Notes: a model not told the origin generated them from the sequence alone. Shown: positions 1 to 6,684, counted from the first letter of the stretch. The stretch: DNA of 11,677 bases from JAZGHN01 sp964496725 (GCA_964496725.1 CAZCAS010000039.1:1-11677); one strand, 5' to 3'. Translations and numbers: made by a program.

Positions 1-573
1 CCGGTAGCCACTCTGCCTGCCCTGCGGGTATTAGGCCAGCTCTCAACTAGCTATATCATAGCTGAAGGACCTGACGGACTGTATCTTATCGACCAGCATG
101 CTGCCCATGAACGTATCCTTTATGAGCAAATTAAAGAGCAGGGGTCACGGCAAGCGATAGAGGTTCAGGGACTGCTTGAGCCAGCAACCATTGAGGTCAG
201 CCCACAGCAAGAGGAAGTGCTGAGAGCTCATTATAGAGACCTGGGTGAGTTTGGTTTCTCTATCGAGCCTTTTGGGGAAAGGACCTTTCTGGTGCGGGCG
301 GTGCCAGCCTTGCTTTCTGGGAAAGACTGGTCGGGAATGGTAAGGGAATTGTTGGATTCAGTGGGTGGTGAGGGGAACTGGATGGAAAAGATAGCTGTAT
401 CAATTGCTTGTCACAGTGCGGTGAAGGCGGGACAGACGTTAGCCGATGATGAGATGCGGGAGCTAGTCCGACAGCTGGAGCAGGTTACTATTCCTCACAC
501 TTGCCCTCACGGTAGGCCAACCATGATTCATCTCAGCCTGGGGCAGTTGAGGAGAGAGTTCGGGAGGAGATAA
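1..573 (+). CDS. mutL: DNA mismatch repair protein MutL, C-terminal part (5' truncated by window edge)
   Basis: The reading frame is open from base 1 and ends in TAA at 571-573, so only the C-terminal dimerisation/endonuclease region (190 residues) is present. MutL couples MutS mismatch recognition to downstream repair. In bacteria without MutH it nicks DNA through a metal-binding motif DQHA(X)2E(X)4E. That motif is intact here: DQHA is encoded from base 91, with the glutamates at codons 37 and 42 of the visible frame. The other two conserved motifs of the endonuclease-type C-terminal domain are also present: ACHSAVKA from base 406, and CPHGRP at 502-519 near the C-terminus. This is therefore a nicking-type MutL. 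The last 36 codons including the stop lie antisense to the end of lepB. The N-terminal GHKL ATPase domain lies outside the window. The assignment is strong. Confidence 0.95.
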   Translation, partial: PVATLPALRVLGQLSTSYIIAEGPDGLYLIDQHAAHERILYEQIKEQGSRQAIEVQGLLEPATIEVSPQQEEVLRAHYRDLGEFGFSIEPFGERTFLVRAVPALLSGKDWSGMVRELLDSVGGEGNWMEKIAVSIACHSAVKAGQTLADDEMRELVRQLEQVTIPHTCPHGRPTMIHLSLGQLRREFGRR

Positions 574-1101
574 CTGCTCTTTTAAGGGGTAGTGAGCAAT
601 AACCCCCCATTGGTTCGGTGGCCAGATTGATAGCCAAGCCTTGCCGATTATGTCCTCGCCTTCTGCCGTCCAGCCGTTGTGTGAATCGTTGCTGTTTCTG
701 CGATTATCGCCAAGAACGAAGTAATTGTTTTTGGGGATTGTTTGGGGGCTGAGGGAGTAGGTAGCAAGGTTTTTGGTGTTAATATAGGGCTCGGTTAACT
801 CGGCGTCGTTAACATATACCACTCCCTCATTTATTTTTACCGTATCGCCGGGTAACGCAATAATACGCTTGACGTAGTCCTCGTGCTGGTTATTGGGTGG
901 CTGAAACACGATTACATCGCCTCGTTGTGGTTCACGGAAGCGATAAACGGCTTTATTCACCAGTAGCCGTTGTCCCTGTTCAAGGGTGGGCTTCATACTA
1001 GTCCCTACGACAATGAAGCTTTGAACAGTGGTTTGTAGCAGGAAGAAGATTCCCACGGCCACTGTGATGATAATTAAGACTTCACGGAGAAAACCTCTCA
1101 T
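463..1101 (-). CDS. lepB: Signal peptidase I
   Basis: Membrane-bound serine protease that removes signal peptides from exported proteins (212 residues). The N-terminus has one hydrophobic segment at about residues 8-22. The catalytic serine is Ser35 in GTSMKPTL and the catalytic lysine is Lys78 in YVKRIIALPGD. Box E is seen as GDNRRNSNDS from residue 131. The conserved domain ends near the SIWPPNQWG segment (residues 158-166). The remaining roughly 45 residues are Pro/Gln-rich and look non-conserved. Residues 177-212 are encoded entirely antisense to the mutL 3' end, so the tail may have arisen by loss of an earlier stop. No strong Shine-Dalgarno precedes ATG 1099-1101. A TATAAT hexamer reads leftward at 1171-1176 but has no good -35, so the promoter is uncertain. 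The gene is divergent from ribD. Confidence 0.95.
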   Translation of the reverse strand: MRGFLREVLIIITVAVGIFFLLQTTVQSFIVVGTSMKPTLEQGQRLLVNKAVYRFREPQRGDVIVFQPPNNQHEDYVKRIIALPGDTVKINEGVVYVNDAELTEPYINTKNLATYSLSPQTIPKNNYFVLGDNRRNSNDSHNGWTAEGEDIIGKAWLSIWPPNQWGVIAHYPLKEQLSPPELSPQLPQAEMNHGWPTVRASVRNSNLLQLSD

Positions 1102-1215
1102 CTACTGAGCTACTTCGCCTTTAGATTTAGACTCGATTGAGACTGTTTAAGATAACCTTTGAGTGGTTTAATTATATCCTAAGTGCCCCCTGTCTTTCCA
1201 GCCCAGGCCAATTTG

Positions 1216-1245
1216 TTGCACATTTTTGAGGAGAGGTGCTAGAAT
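1216..1245 (+). promoter_or_regulatory. Candidate sigma-70-type promoter for the riboflavin operon
   Basis: TTGCAC (1216-1221) and TAGAAT (1240-1245) are separated by 18 nt. Initiation about 7 nt downstream of the -10 would fall at about 1252, only a few bases before the ribD ATG at 1255. An in-frame TAG at 1240-1242 rules out a ribD start upstream of it. If the promoter is real, the mRNA is leaderless or nearly so. A GGAGAGG stretch at 1229-1235 lies too far from the ATG to be a standard Shine-Dalgarno. Confidence 0.45.
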
Positions 1246-1254
1246 TGGGACAGT

Positions 1255-2367
1255 ATGGGCTACATGAAGCAGGCTCTATCCCTGGCTAAGTTGGCTTTGG
1301 GGCAGGTTAGTCCCAATCCGGCAGTGGGAGCAGTGGTTGTCAGTAATGGTGAGGTTGTGGGACAAGGTTATACCCAGTCACCAGGTTCCTCTCATGCTGA
1401 GATAGTAGCGTTAAAACAGGCGGGCGAGCGAGCCCGAGACGGCATGATGTATGTTACCCTGGAACCGTGCTGCCATTACGGTCGAACCCCACCCTGTACC
1501 CAAGCGATTATTTCTGCTGGCATCACCGAGGTTCATTTTGCTATGTTTGATCCTAACCCTCAGGTTTCAGGGTTGGGCAAGAAGGAGTTGGAGGCAAAGG
1601 GCATTAAGACATATGTAGGTGAGTATGAAGAGGAGGCTAAACAGATTAATGAGGCTTACACCAAATTCATCACAACCGGTATGCCCTTCGTTACCGCGAA
1701 GTTTGCTATGAGTTTAGACGGGAAAATTGCCACCAGGAGCGGTAACTCCAAGTGGATTAGTAGCGAGATGGCGAGGAAACGGGTTCACAACCTGCGTTAT
1801 GCTACCGATGCTATTATGATTGGCGTAAATACTGTTCTTATTGATGACCCTGAGCTTACCGCAAGGAGCTGTAGCGGGAGGGGGGGGACAGCGAAGATGC
1901 AACCGCTTCGCGTGGTCGTGGATAGTAAGGGTCGTACGCCATTAACTGCTCGGGTATTTAATGCTCCGGGCAAAACACTGCTGGCATTGACCGGATTGGT
2001 TAAACCAGAAGGGAAGAAAGCCTTTGCTCAGGCTGGGATTGAAGTGTTAGAATTGCCCTCAACAGGAGGGCTGGTGAATTTAAGGGAGTTGCTAAAGGTA
2101 CTGGGCGAGCAGGAAATCACCAACGTTCTGGTTGAGGGGGGTGGGATTCTGTTCGGTTCGCTGTTTGACAACGGGCTCGTTGATAAGGTTGTTGCTTTTA
2201 TCGCTCCTATTATTATTGGAGGGGAGGAGGCCAAGACAGCCGTTGTTGGCAAGGGGGTCGATAAAGTGGCGGATTCACTTAAGCTGGAGCGTGTCAGTGT
2301 CGAGAAGCTTGGTGACGATGTTATGATTAGCGGTTATGTTCCAGCCTGGTCTCGAAAGCAGGAGTGA
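1255..2367 (+). CDS. ribD: Bifunctional riboflavin biosynthesis protein RibD (pyrimidine deaminase / reductase)
   Basis: Carries out the second and third steps of riboflavin synthesis from GTP: deamination of the diaminopyrimidine phosphate, then NADPH-dependent reduction of the ribosyl side chain. It has 370 residues, the usual length. The N-terminal zinc deaminase domain (about 1-140) shows SPNPAVGAVVV, then HAE at 47-49 and PCC...PPC with Cys72 and Cys81 as the remaining zinc ligands. The reductase domain starts near residue 143 with AKFAMSLDGKIA, followed by GVNTVLIDDPELTAR (DDP at 197-199) and VEGGG at 293-297. ATG 1255 is chosen because an in-frame stop lies at 1240; ATG 1264 is an alternative. 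First gene of a compact rib operon; its stop is 2 nt before the ribE ATG. No FMN riboswitch is visible upstream. Confidence 0.95.
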   Translation: MGYMKQALSLAKLALGQVSPNPAVGAVVVSNGEVVGQGYTQSPGSSHAEIVALKQAGERARDGMMYVTLEPCCHYGRTPPCTQAIISAGITEVHFAMFDPNPQVSGLGKKELEAKGIKTYVGEYEEEAKQINEAYTKFITTGMPFVTAKFAMSLDGKIATRSGNSKWISSEMARKRVHNLRYATDAIMIGVNTVLIDDPELTARSCSGRGGTAKMQPLRVVVDSKGRTPLTARVFNAPGKTLLALTGLVKPEGKKAFAQAGIEVLELPSTGGLVNLRELLKVLGEQEITNVLVEGGGILFGSLFDNGLVDKVVAFIAPIIIGGEEAKTAVVGKGVDKVADSLKLERVSVEKLGDDVMISGYVPAWSRKQE

Positions 2368-2369
2368 GA

Positions 2370-2999
2370 ATGTTTACCGGTATAGTAGAAGAGGTAGGTA
2401 AGGTCGCTTCAGTTCAACTTGGAAATCTGGTTATCGCTGCTAACAAAGTGCTCCAGGGGATGGAACTGGGCGCAAGCGTTGCCGTTAATGGGGCATGCCT
2501 GACAGTAACCAAATTTGATGGTGGCTCCTTTTCTGTTGACATAATGGAGGAAACAATGGAGCGGACCAACCTTGGGTTACTTGGTGTCGGGGATGAAGTT
2601 AATCTGGAAAAGCCCTTAACCCCGCAAAAGCAGTTAGGCGGCCATTTTGTTCAGGGACACATAGATGATACGGGAAGGGTAACCTCGGTTACCCGGGATG
2701 GGGCGGCAATGCTCATTAGAATTGAAGCCCCAGCACAGACGATGCGTTATATAGTAAAGAAGGGTTTTATCGCTGTTGATGGGGTTAGTTTAACCATTGT
2801 CGATTGTGATGCCAGATCATTTCTGGTTGCTATTGTGGACTATACCCGCCAGCATACTATCTTAGGGGGCAAGCAGGTGGGTGACTTGGTTAATCTGGAG
2901 GTAGATGTTCTTGCCAAATACATAGAGCGGCTCAGCCAAGCTGATACCTCCGGTATAAGTATTGATTTCTTAAAAGAGCACGGTTTTTTAGTAGTTTAA
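2370..2999 (+). CDS. ribE: Riboflavin synthase alpha chain
   Basis: Dismutates two molecules of 6,7-dimethyl-8-ribityllumazine to riboflavin plus the diaminouracil product that RibH re-uses. It has 209 residues with the typical two tandem lumazine-binding domains. The first begins with the hallmark MFTGIVEEVG and contains VNGACLTV (residues 39-46). The second begins near GGHFVQGHIDD (residues 90-100) and contains VDGVSLTIV. ATG 2370 is preferred over the overlapping GTG at 2364 because MFTGIVEE is the conserved N-terminus and AGGAG at 2360-2364 is properly spaced from it. The Shine-Dalgarno lies inside the end of ribD, which suggests translational coupling. In some naming schemes this gene is called ribC. 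Confidence 0.95.
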   Translation: MFTGIVEEVGKVASVQLGNLVIAANKVLQGMELGASVAVNGACLTVTKFDGGSFSVDIMEETMERTNLGLLGVGDEVNLEKPLTPQKQLGGHFVQGHIDDTGRVTSVTRDGAAMLIRIEAPAQTMRYIVKKGFIAVDGVSLTIVDCDARSFLVAIVDYTRQHTILGGKQVGDLVNLEVDVLAKYIERLSQADTSGISIDFLKEHGFLVV

Positions 3000-3024
3000 T
3001 CTATTTATATACAGTAGGGGGAAC

Positions 3025-4248
3025 ATGAGTATATCAAGTATTTCCGAAGCTATCGAGGATATGAAGGCAGGCAAGTTTATCATCATCGTCGATGATGAGG
3101 ATAGGGAGAATGAGGGTGATCTAGCCCTGCCCGCCGATAAGGTCACTCCTGAAGCCATTAACTTCATGACCTTATACGCCAGGGGGTTGATTTGTATGCC
3201 TGTAATGGGCAATCGATTAGACGAATTAAAGATTCCTTTGATGGTGAGGGAGAATACATCGAAGTTTTCCACTGCCTTTACCGTATCTGTTGAGGCTAAA
3301 CATAAAGTAAGCACCGGTATTTCAACGGCAGATCGGGCAGAGACGATAATAGCAATAATTGACCCGAAAACCAAACCTGAGGATTTAGCCCAACCAGGGC
3401 ATATGTTTCCCTTGCGGGCTAGAGAAGGTGGCGTGCTGGTACGGGCGGGGCATACTGAAGCTATAGTTGACTTAGCCAAGCTTGCTGGCCTTTACCCTGC
3501 GGGAGTTATCTGTGAGATTCTGAACGAAGATGGTTCTATGGCACGGTTACCTCAGCTTGAGAAGATGTCAAAGCAACATGGGATTAAGATTGTAACCGTG
3601 GCTGACCTTATTACCTATCGACATCGCCATGAAAAGCTAGTGCACCGCGTAGCTGAGGCTAAATTGCCAAGCAAATATGGTGAGTTTGTAGCTATTGCCT
3701 ACAAGAGTGATATAGACCCTGACGAACACCTGGCTTTGGTGATGGGAGATATAGCTACTGACGAGCCGGTGTTAGTTCGGGTTCACAGTGAGTGTCTTAC
3801 CGGGGATGTATTTAATAGCCTTCGCTGTGATTGTGGTGAGCAGATTGGTTTGGCTATGAAAGCTATTGCTGACCAGGGGAGAGGCGTTTTCCTGTATATG
3901 AGGCAGGAGGGGCGAGGCATCGGTTTCCATAACAAGATTCGTGCTTATGCCCTCCAGGATAAGGGACTGGATACCGTTGAGGCTAACCTGTCCTTGGGAT
4001 TTGCTGCCGACCTGCGAGACTATGGCATAGGCGCCCAAATTTTGGCTGATTTGGGTTTACACCAGATACGATTGCTTACCAATAATCCCAAGAAGGTGAT
4101 AGGCTTAGAGGCTTATGGACTGGAAGTAGTGGAGACAGTTCCCATTGTTGCTCCTCCTAACCCGTATAACCGCTATTATCTGGAGACGAAACGGAAGAAG
4201 TTGGGGCATCGATTGGAACCTTTAGGTGCTGGTGATAAGGACAATTAG
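3025..4248 (+). CDS. ribBA: Bifunctional 3,4-dihydroxy-2-butanone 4-phosphate synthase / GTP cyclohydrolase II
   Basis: Supplies both precursors of the lumazine ring. The N-terminal domain makes dihydroxybutanone phosphate from ribulose 5-phosphate, and the C-terminal domain opens GTP in the committed step. It has 407 residues, the normal fusion length. The DHBP synthase acidic motif DDEDRENEGD is at residues 23-32. The GTP cyclohydrolase II zinc cysteines are Cys257, Cys268 and Cys270 in HSECLTGDVFNSLRCDCGEQ. The catalytic/GTP-binding stretch RQEGRGIGF starts at 293 and is followed by DTVEAN and LLTNNPKK. Both halves keep their key residues, so both activities are expected. AGGGGG at 3016-3021 is spaced 3 nt from ATG 3025. 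It lies 25 nt after ribE and 24 nt before ribH. Confidence 0.96.
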   Translation: MSISSISEAIEDMKAGKFIIIVDDEDRENEGDLALPADKVTPEAINFMTLYARGLICMPVMGNRLDELKIPLMVRENTSKFSTAFTVSVEAKHKVSTGISTADRAETIIAIIDPKTKPEDLAQPGHMFPLRAREGGVLVRAGHTEAIVDLAKLAGLYPAGVICEILNEDGSMARLPQLEKMSKQHGIKIVTVADLITYRHRHEKLVHRVAEAKLPSKYGEFVAIAYKSDIDPDEHLALVMGDIATDEPVLVRVHSECLTGDVFNSLRCDCGEQIGLAMKAIADQGRGVFLYMRQEGRGIGFHNKIRAYALQDKGLDTVEANLSLGFAADLRDYGIGAQILADLGLHQIRLLTNNPKKVIGLEAYGLEVVETVPIVAPPNPYNRYYLETKRKKLGHRLEPLGAGDKDN

Positions 4249-4272
4249 AAACTTTACAATAAGGAGAGGCTA

Positions 4273-4740
4273 ATGAACAAGTATTTCGAAGGTAAGTTAT
4301 TGGGGAAGGGGTTGAGGTTTGGGCTGGTTGTTTCTCGTTTTAACGAGTTTATTACTAAGAAGCTGCTTGAAGGAGCGCAGGATGCCCTGCTTCGCCATGG
4401 TGTTAACGAAGCAGATATAGATGCTGCCTGGGTGCCTGGCTCATTTGAAATTCCGTTAGCAGCCAAGAAATTGGCTCAATCTAAGAAGTACGATGCTGTC
4501 ATCTGCCTTGGTGCCGTAGTTCGTGGTGGCACGCCGCACTTTGAATATGTTGCCACCGAGGTAACTAAGGGAATTGCTGCGGTAAGTCTGGAGACCGGGC
4601 TACCGGTTATTTACGGCGTAATCACTGCTGATACCCTGGAACAAGCTATTGAGCGAGCGGGAACCAAGATGGGGAACGCAGGTTTTGAAGCTGCAGAGAG
4701 CGCCATTGAGATGGCAAACCTGCTCAAGGGCATGGGTTAA
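4273..4740 (+). CDS. ribH: 6,7-dimethyl-8-ribityllumazine synthase
   Basis: Condenses dihydroxybutanone phosphate (from RibBA) with the ribityl-aminouracil (from RibD and a phosphatase) to give lumazine, the RibE substrate. It has 155 residues, the standard length. Conserved segments are SRFNEFI (21-27), WVPGSFEIPLAAKKLA (53-68), CLGAVVRGGTPHFEYV with the proposed catalytic His89, and PVIYGVITADTLEQAIERAG. An AGGAG Shine-Dalgarno at 4262-4266 precedes the ATG with 6 nt spacing. It is the last gene of the rib operon. Only 35 nt separate its stop from the stop of the convergent EF-Tu-like gene, and no hairpin with a T-run is evident there. Confidence 0.97.
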   Translation: MNKYFEGKLLGKGLRFGLVVSRFNEFITKKLLEGAQDALLRHGVNEADIDAAWVPGSFEIPLAAKKLAQSKKYDAVICLGAVVRGGTPHFEYVATEVTKGIAAVSLETGLPVIYGVITADTLEQAIERAGTKMGNAGFEAAESAIEMANLLKGMG

Positions 4741-4775
4741 TTATGCTCCTCCGTTAGCCATTATAAACGTTGAGG

Positions 4776-5030
4776 TCAGTCAGTAACGAGGTAGATTGTG
4801 TCTCCTCTCCTTACTCGATCGCTGACCTTGATGCCAACGGAATCCCCAGCCTTAGCCTCCTGAACATCCGCATTGTTAATTTGCATGGAGTCAACGGCGA
4901 ACTCCATATCGGTGGTATGCCCCTTGATGTGAATTCTATCCCCTATTTTTAGTCTCCCAGTTAGCTCAATGCCAGCTACCACAGGCCTGGCGAAGAAGTC
5001 ACTCACCTTTCCAATTTCTATCTCAGGCAT
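4776..5030 (-). CDS. Stand-alone EF-Tu domain II-like (translation factor beta-barrel) protein
   Basis: A protein of 84 residues that matches only the second (beta-barrel) domain of translational GTPases such as EF-Tu. Visible hallmarks are GKVSDFFARPVVAGIEL, a GD pair after LK (LKIGDRIHIKG), DSMQ, and then AKAGDSVGIKV and VRRGDTIYLV near the C-terminus. There is no P-loop or other GTPase motif, so it is not a full elongation factor. Proteins annotated as translation elongation factor-like of this size occur in archaea and Dehalococcoidia. Their function is unknown to me; RNA or ribosome binding would be inference. A good Shine-Dalgarno (AGGAGG on the minus strand, about 5037-5043) precedes ATG 5028-5030. 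It is convergent with ribH and divergent from the 76-residue protein gene. Confidence 0.85.
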   Translation of the reverse strand: MPEIEIGKVSDFFARPVVAGIELTGRLKIGDRIHIKGHTTDMEFAVDSMQINNADVQEAKAGDSVGIKVSDRVRRGDTIYLVTD

Positions 5031-5076
5031 CGGGATACCTCCTTTATCTTTGATGGGTATAGGTGGTTTTTAAGTT

Positions 5077-5105
5077 AGTATACTTATGTTATAGATGCAA
5101 ATCAA
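5077..5105 (-). promoter_or_regulatory. Candidate promoter for the EF-Tu-like gene
   Basis: Read on the minus strand, TTGATT (5100-5105) and TATACT (5077-5082) are separated by 17 nt. Transcription would start near 5070, leaving about 40 nt of leader with a strong Shine-Dalgarno. It is divergent from the consensus promoter at 5129-5157, with 23 nt between the two -35 boxes. Confidence 0.55.
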
Positions 5106-5128
5106 TATTACATACACGCATTTGGTCT

Positions 5129-5157
5129 TTGACATGGCAATACCTATCGCCTATAAT
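5129..5157 (+). promoter_or_regulatory. Perfect-consensus sigma-70-type promoter
   Basis: TTGACA (5129-5134) and TATAAT (5152-5157) are both exact consensus and separated by the optimal 17 nt. The start of transcription is expected near 5164. This excludes translation starts upstream of it and supports the TTG start at 5192 for the following small gene. The likely transcript also covers bioY, which begins 47 nt after that gene. Confidence 0.8.
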
Positions 5158-5191
5158 TACTCTAATTTATAATTGGCTGGGGGAACTGATC

Positions 5192-5422
5192 TTGGCAAAG
5201 AAAAGTAACCTAGAGGTAAAGACCGAAGAGCAAGCGCAATATATCGAGGACATTAAGAGGCGCTTGGACATGTTTGACCAGCGCCTGGACAACATCGACT
5301 CTATCGTTACGGCGGTTGCTGAACGACTGATGAGTCAGCCTATCACTCTTAATATCGCCTGCCCTCATTGTGGTAAGAACATAGAGGTTGCCGTCATAGG
5401 CAATAGCAAACCAACCAGGTAA
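5192..5422 (+). CDS. Small coiled-coil protein with a C-terminal CxxC motif, function unknown
   Basis: Not recognised as a named family. It has 76 residues from TTG 5192, chosen because GGGGGA (5179-5184) is well placed before it and because the frame extends upstream only through the promoter at 5129-5157. Residues about 12-46 are highly charged with a heptad-like spacing of Ile/Leu/Phe (YIEDIKRRLDMFDQRLDNI), suggesting a coiled coil or helical hairpin. Near the C-terminus CPHCG places Cys57 and Cys60 as a half zinc-ribbon. With only one CxxC pair, metal binding would need a second chain. It lies 47 nt upstream of bioY, probably on the same mRNA. A role in biotin transport is not implied by the sequence. 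Confidence 0.65.
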   Translation: MAKKSNLEVKTEEQAQYIEDIKRRLDMFDQRLDNIDSIVTAVAERLMSQPITLNIACPHCGKNIEVAVIGNSKPTR

Positions 5423-5469
5423 CATCAGGGAGACGCCAAGCATCCAAAATTTAAGCCAGGGGTAAAGAC

Positions 5470-6129
5470 ATGCATGTAATAGCCAGAGTTAATCAGACTA
5501 AATATGAGGTCTTCCGATGGAGATGCGAGCTTAGTGTACCGTATAAGTTCGCCCTGGCTATGGGCTTTGCCGGACTTACCGGACTGCTAGCTCAGGTTAG
5601 AATCATGCTTCCGTGGAGTCCGGTACCGATGACAGGGCAAACCTTTGCCGTTCTTCTGGCTGGTGTTCTGTTGGGGAGGTGGTGGGGAGGTATAAGCCTG
5701 GCTATCTATGCTGGACTCGGTGCTGCTGGACTTCCTTGGTTTTCCAACTGGTCTGGCGGTGCCGGTTACCTGGCTGGACCGACGGGGGGATACATAGTCG
5801 GTTTCATCTTGGCTGCCCTTTTCTTGGGCTACTTCACTGATACCTATATCAGGTCGCGAAGTTTCCTGAGCATGCTGGCGCTTATGCTCTTTGCCAACTT
5901 TGTTCTAATCTATGGTCCCGGGCTCTTCCAACTTGGGCTCTGGCTCAAGCTGGTCAATGGAGAGCCTGTAGCCTTTACCACCCTTCTCAGTATGGGAGCT
6001 GTACCCTTTATACTCGGTGATGTAACCAAGGCTATAGTGGCAGCTGCTATAGCCAGGGGAATAACACCAAAGCTTGCCTACAATGGGGAGGTGGATAAAG
6101 GCAAGTGGGCAAGTTGGCGCATTCCCTGA
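5470..6129 (+). CDS. bioY: Biotin transporter BioY (ECF-type substrate-binding S component)
   Basis: Integral membrane protein that binds biotin and, usually with the shared energising module EcfA/EcfA'/EcfT, imports it. It has 219 residues; the first ~24 are a polar N-terminal extension, followed by about six hydrophobic segments. Family signatures are PVPMTGQTF (51-59), LGRWWGGISLAIYAGLG (68-84), GLPWF (87-91), GPTGGYIVGF (103-112) and PFILGDVTK (179-187). ATG 5470 has an AGGGG Shine-Dalgarno at about 5458-5462. No ECF ATPase or biotin synthesis gene is in the window, so it presumably uses an energising module encoded elsewhere, and biotin scavenging is suggested. It is likely transcribed from the promoter at 5129-5157. 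Confidence 0.93.
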   Translation: MHVIARVNQTKYEVFRWRCELSVPYKFALAMGFAGLTGLLAQVRIMLPWSPVPMTGQTFAVLLAGVLLGRWWGGISLAIYAGLGAAGLPWFSNWSGGAGYLAGPTGGYIVGFILAALFLGYFTDTYIRSRSFLSMLALMLFANFVLIYGPGLFQLGLWLKLVNGEPVAFTTLLSMGAVPFILGDVTKAIVAAAIARGITPKLAYNGEVDKGKWASWRIP

Positions 6130-6154
6130 GGGTTTGCCTCTCATCTTTAACCGC

Positions 6155-6190
6155 TCTACTAGCTTGACGGCATAAGGGGCATCTAGTAGA
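6155..6190. repeat. Inverted repeat between bioY and tRNA-Val
   Basis: TCTACTAG (6155-6162) is exactly complementary to CTAGTAGA (6183-6190), with a 20-nt spacer. There is no following T-run, so it is a poor intrinsic terminator. It overlaps the candidate tRNA promoter and could be a protein-binding site or processing hairpin. It may also be coincidental. Confidence 0.4.
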
Positions 6191-6192
6191 CT
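6164..6192 (+). promoter_or_regulatory. Candidate promoter of tRNA-Val
   Basis: TTGACG (6164-6169) and TAGACT (6187-6192) are separated by 17 nt. Initiation near 6199 would leave a very short 5' leader before the tRNA at 6205. The -35 is near consensus and the -10 matches 4 of 6 positions. It lies within an 8-bp inverted repeat. Confidence 0.45.
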
Positions 6193-6204
6193 TGTTACGT
6201 TAGT

Positions 6205-6281
6205 GGGCGGTTAGCTCAGTTGGTTAGAGCGCTGCGTTGACATCGCAGAGGTCAGTGGTTCAAGTCCTCTACCGCCCACCA
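6205..6281 (+). tRNA. tRNA-Val (anticodon GAC), CCA encoded
   Basis: Complete cloverleaf. The acceptor stem GGGCGGT (6205-6211) pairs with ACCGCCC (6271-6277), discriminator A is at 6278 and an encoded CCA at 6279-6281. The D arm is GCTCAGTTGGTTAGAGC. The anticodon stem CTGCG/CGCAG encloses loop TTGACAT, which places GAC at 6239-6241 (reads GUC/GUU, valine). The T arm AGTGG-TTCAAGT-CCTCT has a single T-T mismatch in the stem. The segment from the anticodon loop to the T stem (6241-6270) is duplicated at 8452-8481. Confidence 0.96.
6241..6270 (+). repeat. Copy 1 of a 30-nt direct repeat (inside tRNA-Val)
   Basis: This segment of the tRNA-Val gene, from the third anticodon base through the T arm, matches 8452-8481 at 28 of 30 positions in the same orientation, including a 23-nt identical core (6244-6266). 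The two copies bound about 2.2 kb. Confidence 0.8.
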
Positions 6282-6397
6282 TACCAGTAGTTCCAGTCAG
6301 CTAAACAGACCGGACAGTTTAAAGATTTATCGTTTCCCCCGCTCTAAGTGGTTGGAGTTATTTTGTGTCGGCATGAATTGTGAACGAGGAGGGACAG

Positions 6398-6625
6398 ATG
6401 GAAATAGAATATGATACTAAAGTAGTAGATAGGAATGGTAAGGTTGTGGGCGTAGTAGACTATATAATGCGTAATACCTGGACCGGTGAAATTAGCAAGT
6501 TTATGGTTCGGCAGAGCACACTGGGCAAGGAAGTGTTCTTTTCGGCTGAAGATGTACTCCAAGTTAAGGGTGGTGAGGTTAAGCTGCGGGTTTCACTAAG
6601 TGAGTTGAGCAAACAAGAGAAGTAA
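6398..6625 (+). CDS. Small PRC-barrel-like protein
   Basis: A protein of 75 residues starting at ATG 6398, chosen because GAGGAGG at 6386-6392 is ideally spaced before it; a GTG at 6380 is in frame but lies upstream of that site. The pattern VVDRNGKVVGVVDYIMRNTWTGEISKF, followed by EVFFSAEDVLQVKGGEVKLRV, resembles a PRC-barrel fold: G-x-x-VG turn, then short beta strands, then a strand leading into a polar helix. PRC-barrel proteins bind RNA or protein partners or act as tethering modules; the partner here cannot be told from sequence. It has no membrane segment or cysteines. It is the first gene downstream of tRNA-Val in the region between the two tRNA-related repeats. Confidence 0.7.
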   Translation: MEIEYDTKVVDRNGKVVGVVDYIMRNTWTGEISKFMVRQSTLGKEVFFSAEDVLQVKGGEVKLRVSLSELSKQEK

Positions 6626-6684
6626 ATGGCACTGTGCTAATATTTTGGTCAAGGCTGAACAACGAGGACGAAGAGGAGTCAAAA

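Noticed and set aside
1102..1254. FMN riboswitch upstream of ribD
   Set aside because: The 153-nt lepB-ribD gap is barely long enough, and none of the conserved FMN aptamer segments (such as GGGGC-type and closing-helix motifs) could be recognised.
3772..4038. Minus-strand open frame inside the GTP cyclohydrolase II domain of ribBA
   Set aside because: Antisense to strongly conserved residues of RibBA, with no family resemblance.
4741..4775. Bidirectional terminator between ribH and the EF-Tu-like gene
   Set aside because: No inverted repeat with flanking A/T runs could be found in the 35-nt gap.
5063..5191. N-terminal extension of the 76-residue protein to an ATG-type start at 5063
   Set aside because: The extension would be encoded through the consensus promoter at 5129-5157 and so would not be transcribed from it; TTG 5192 has a well-placed Shine-Dalgarno.
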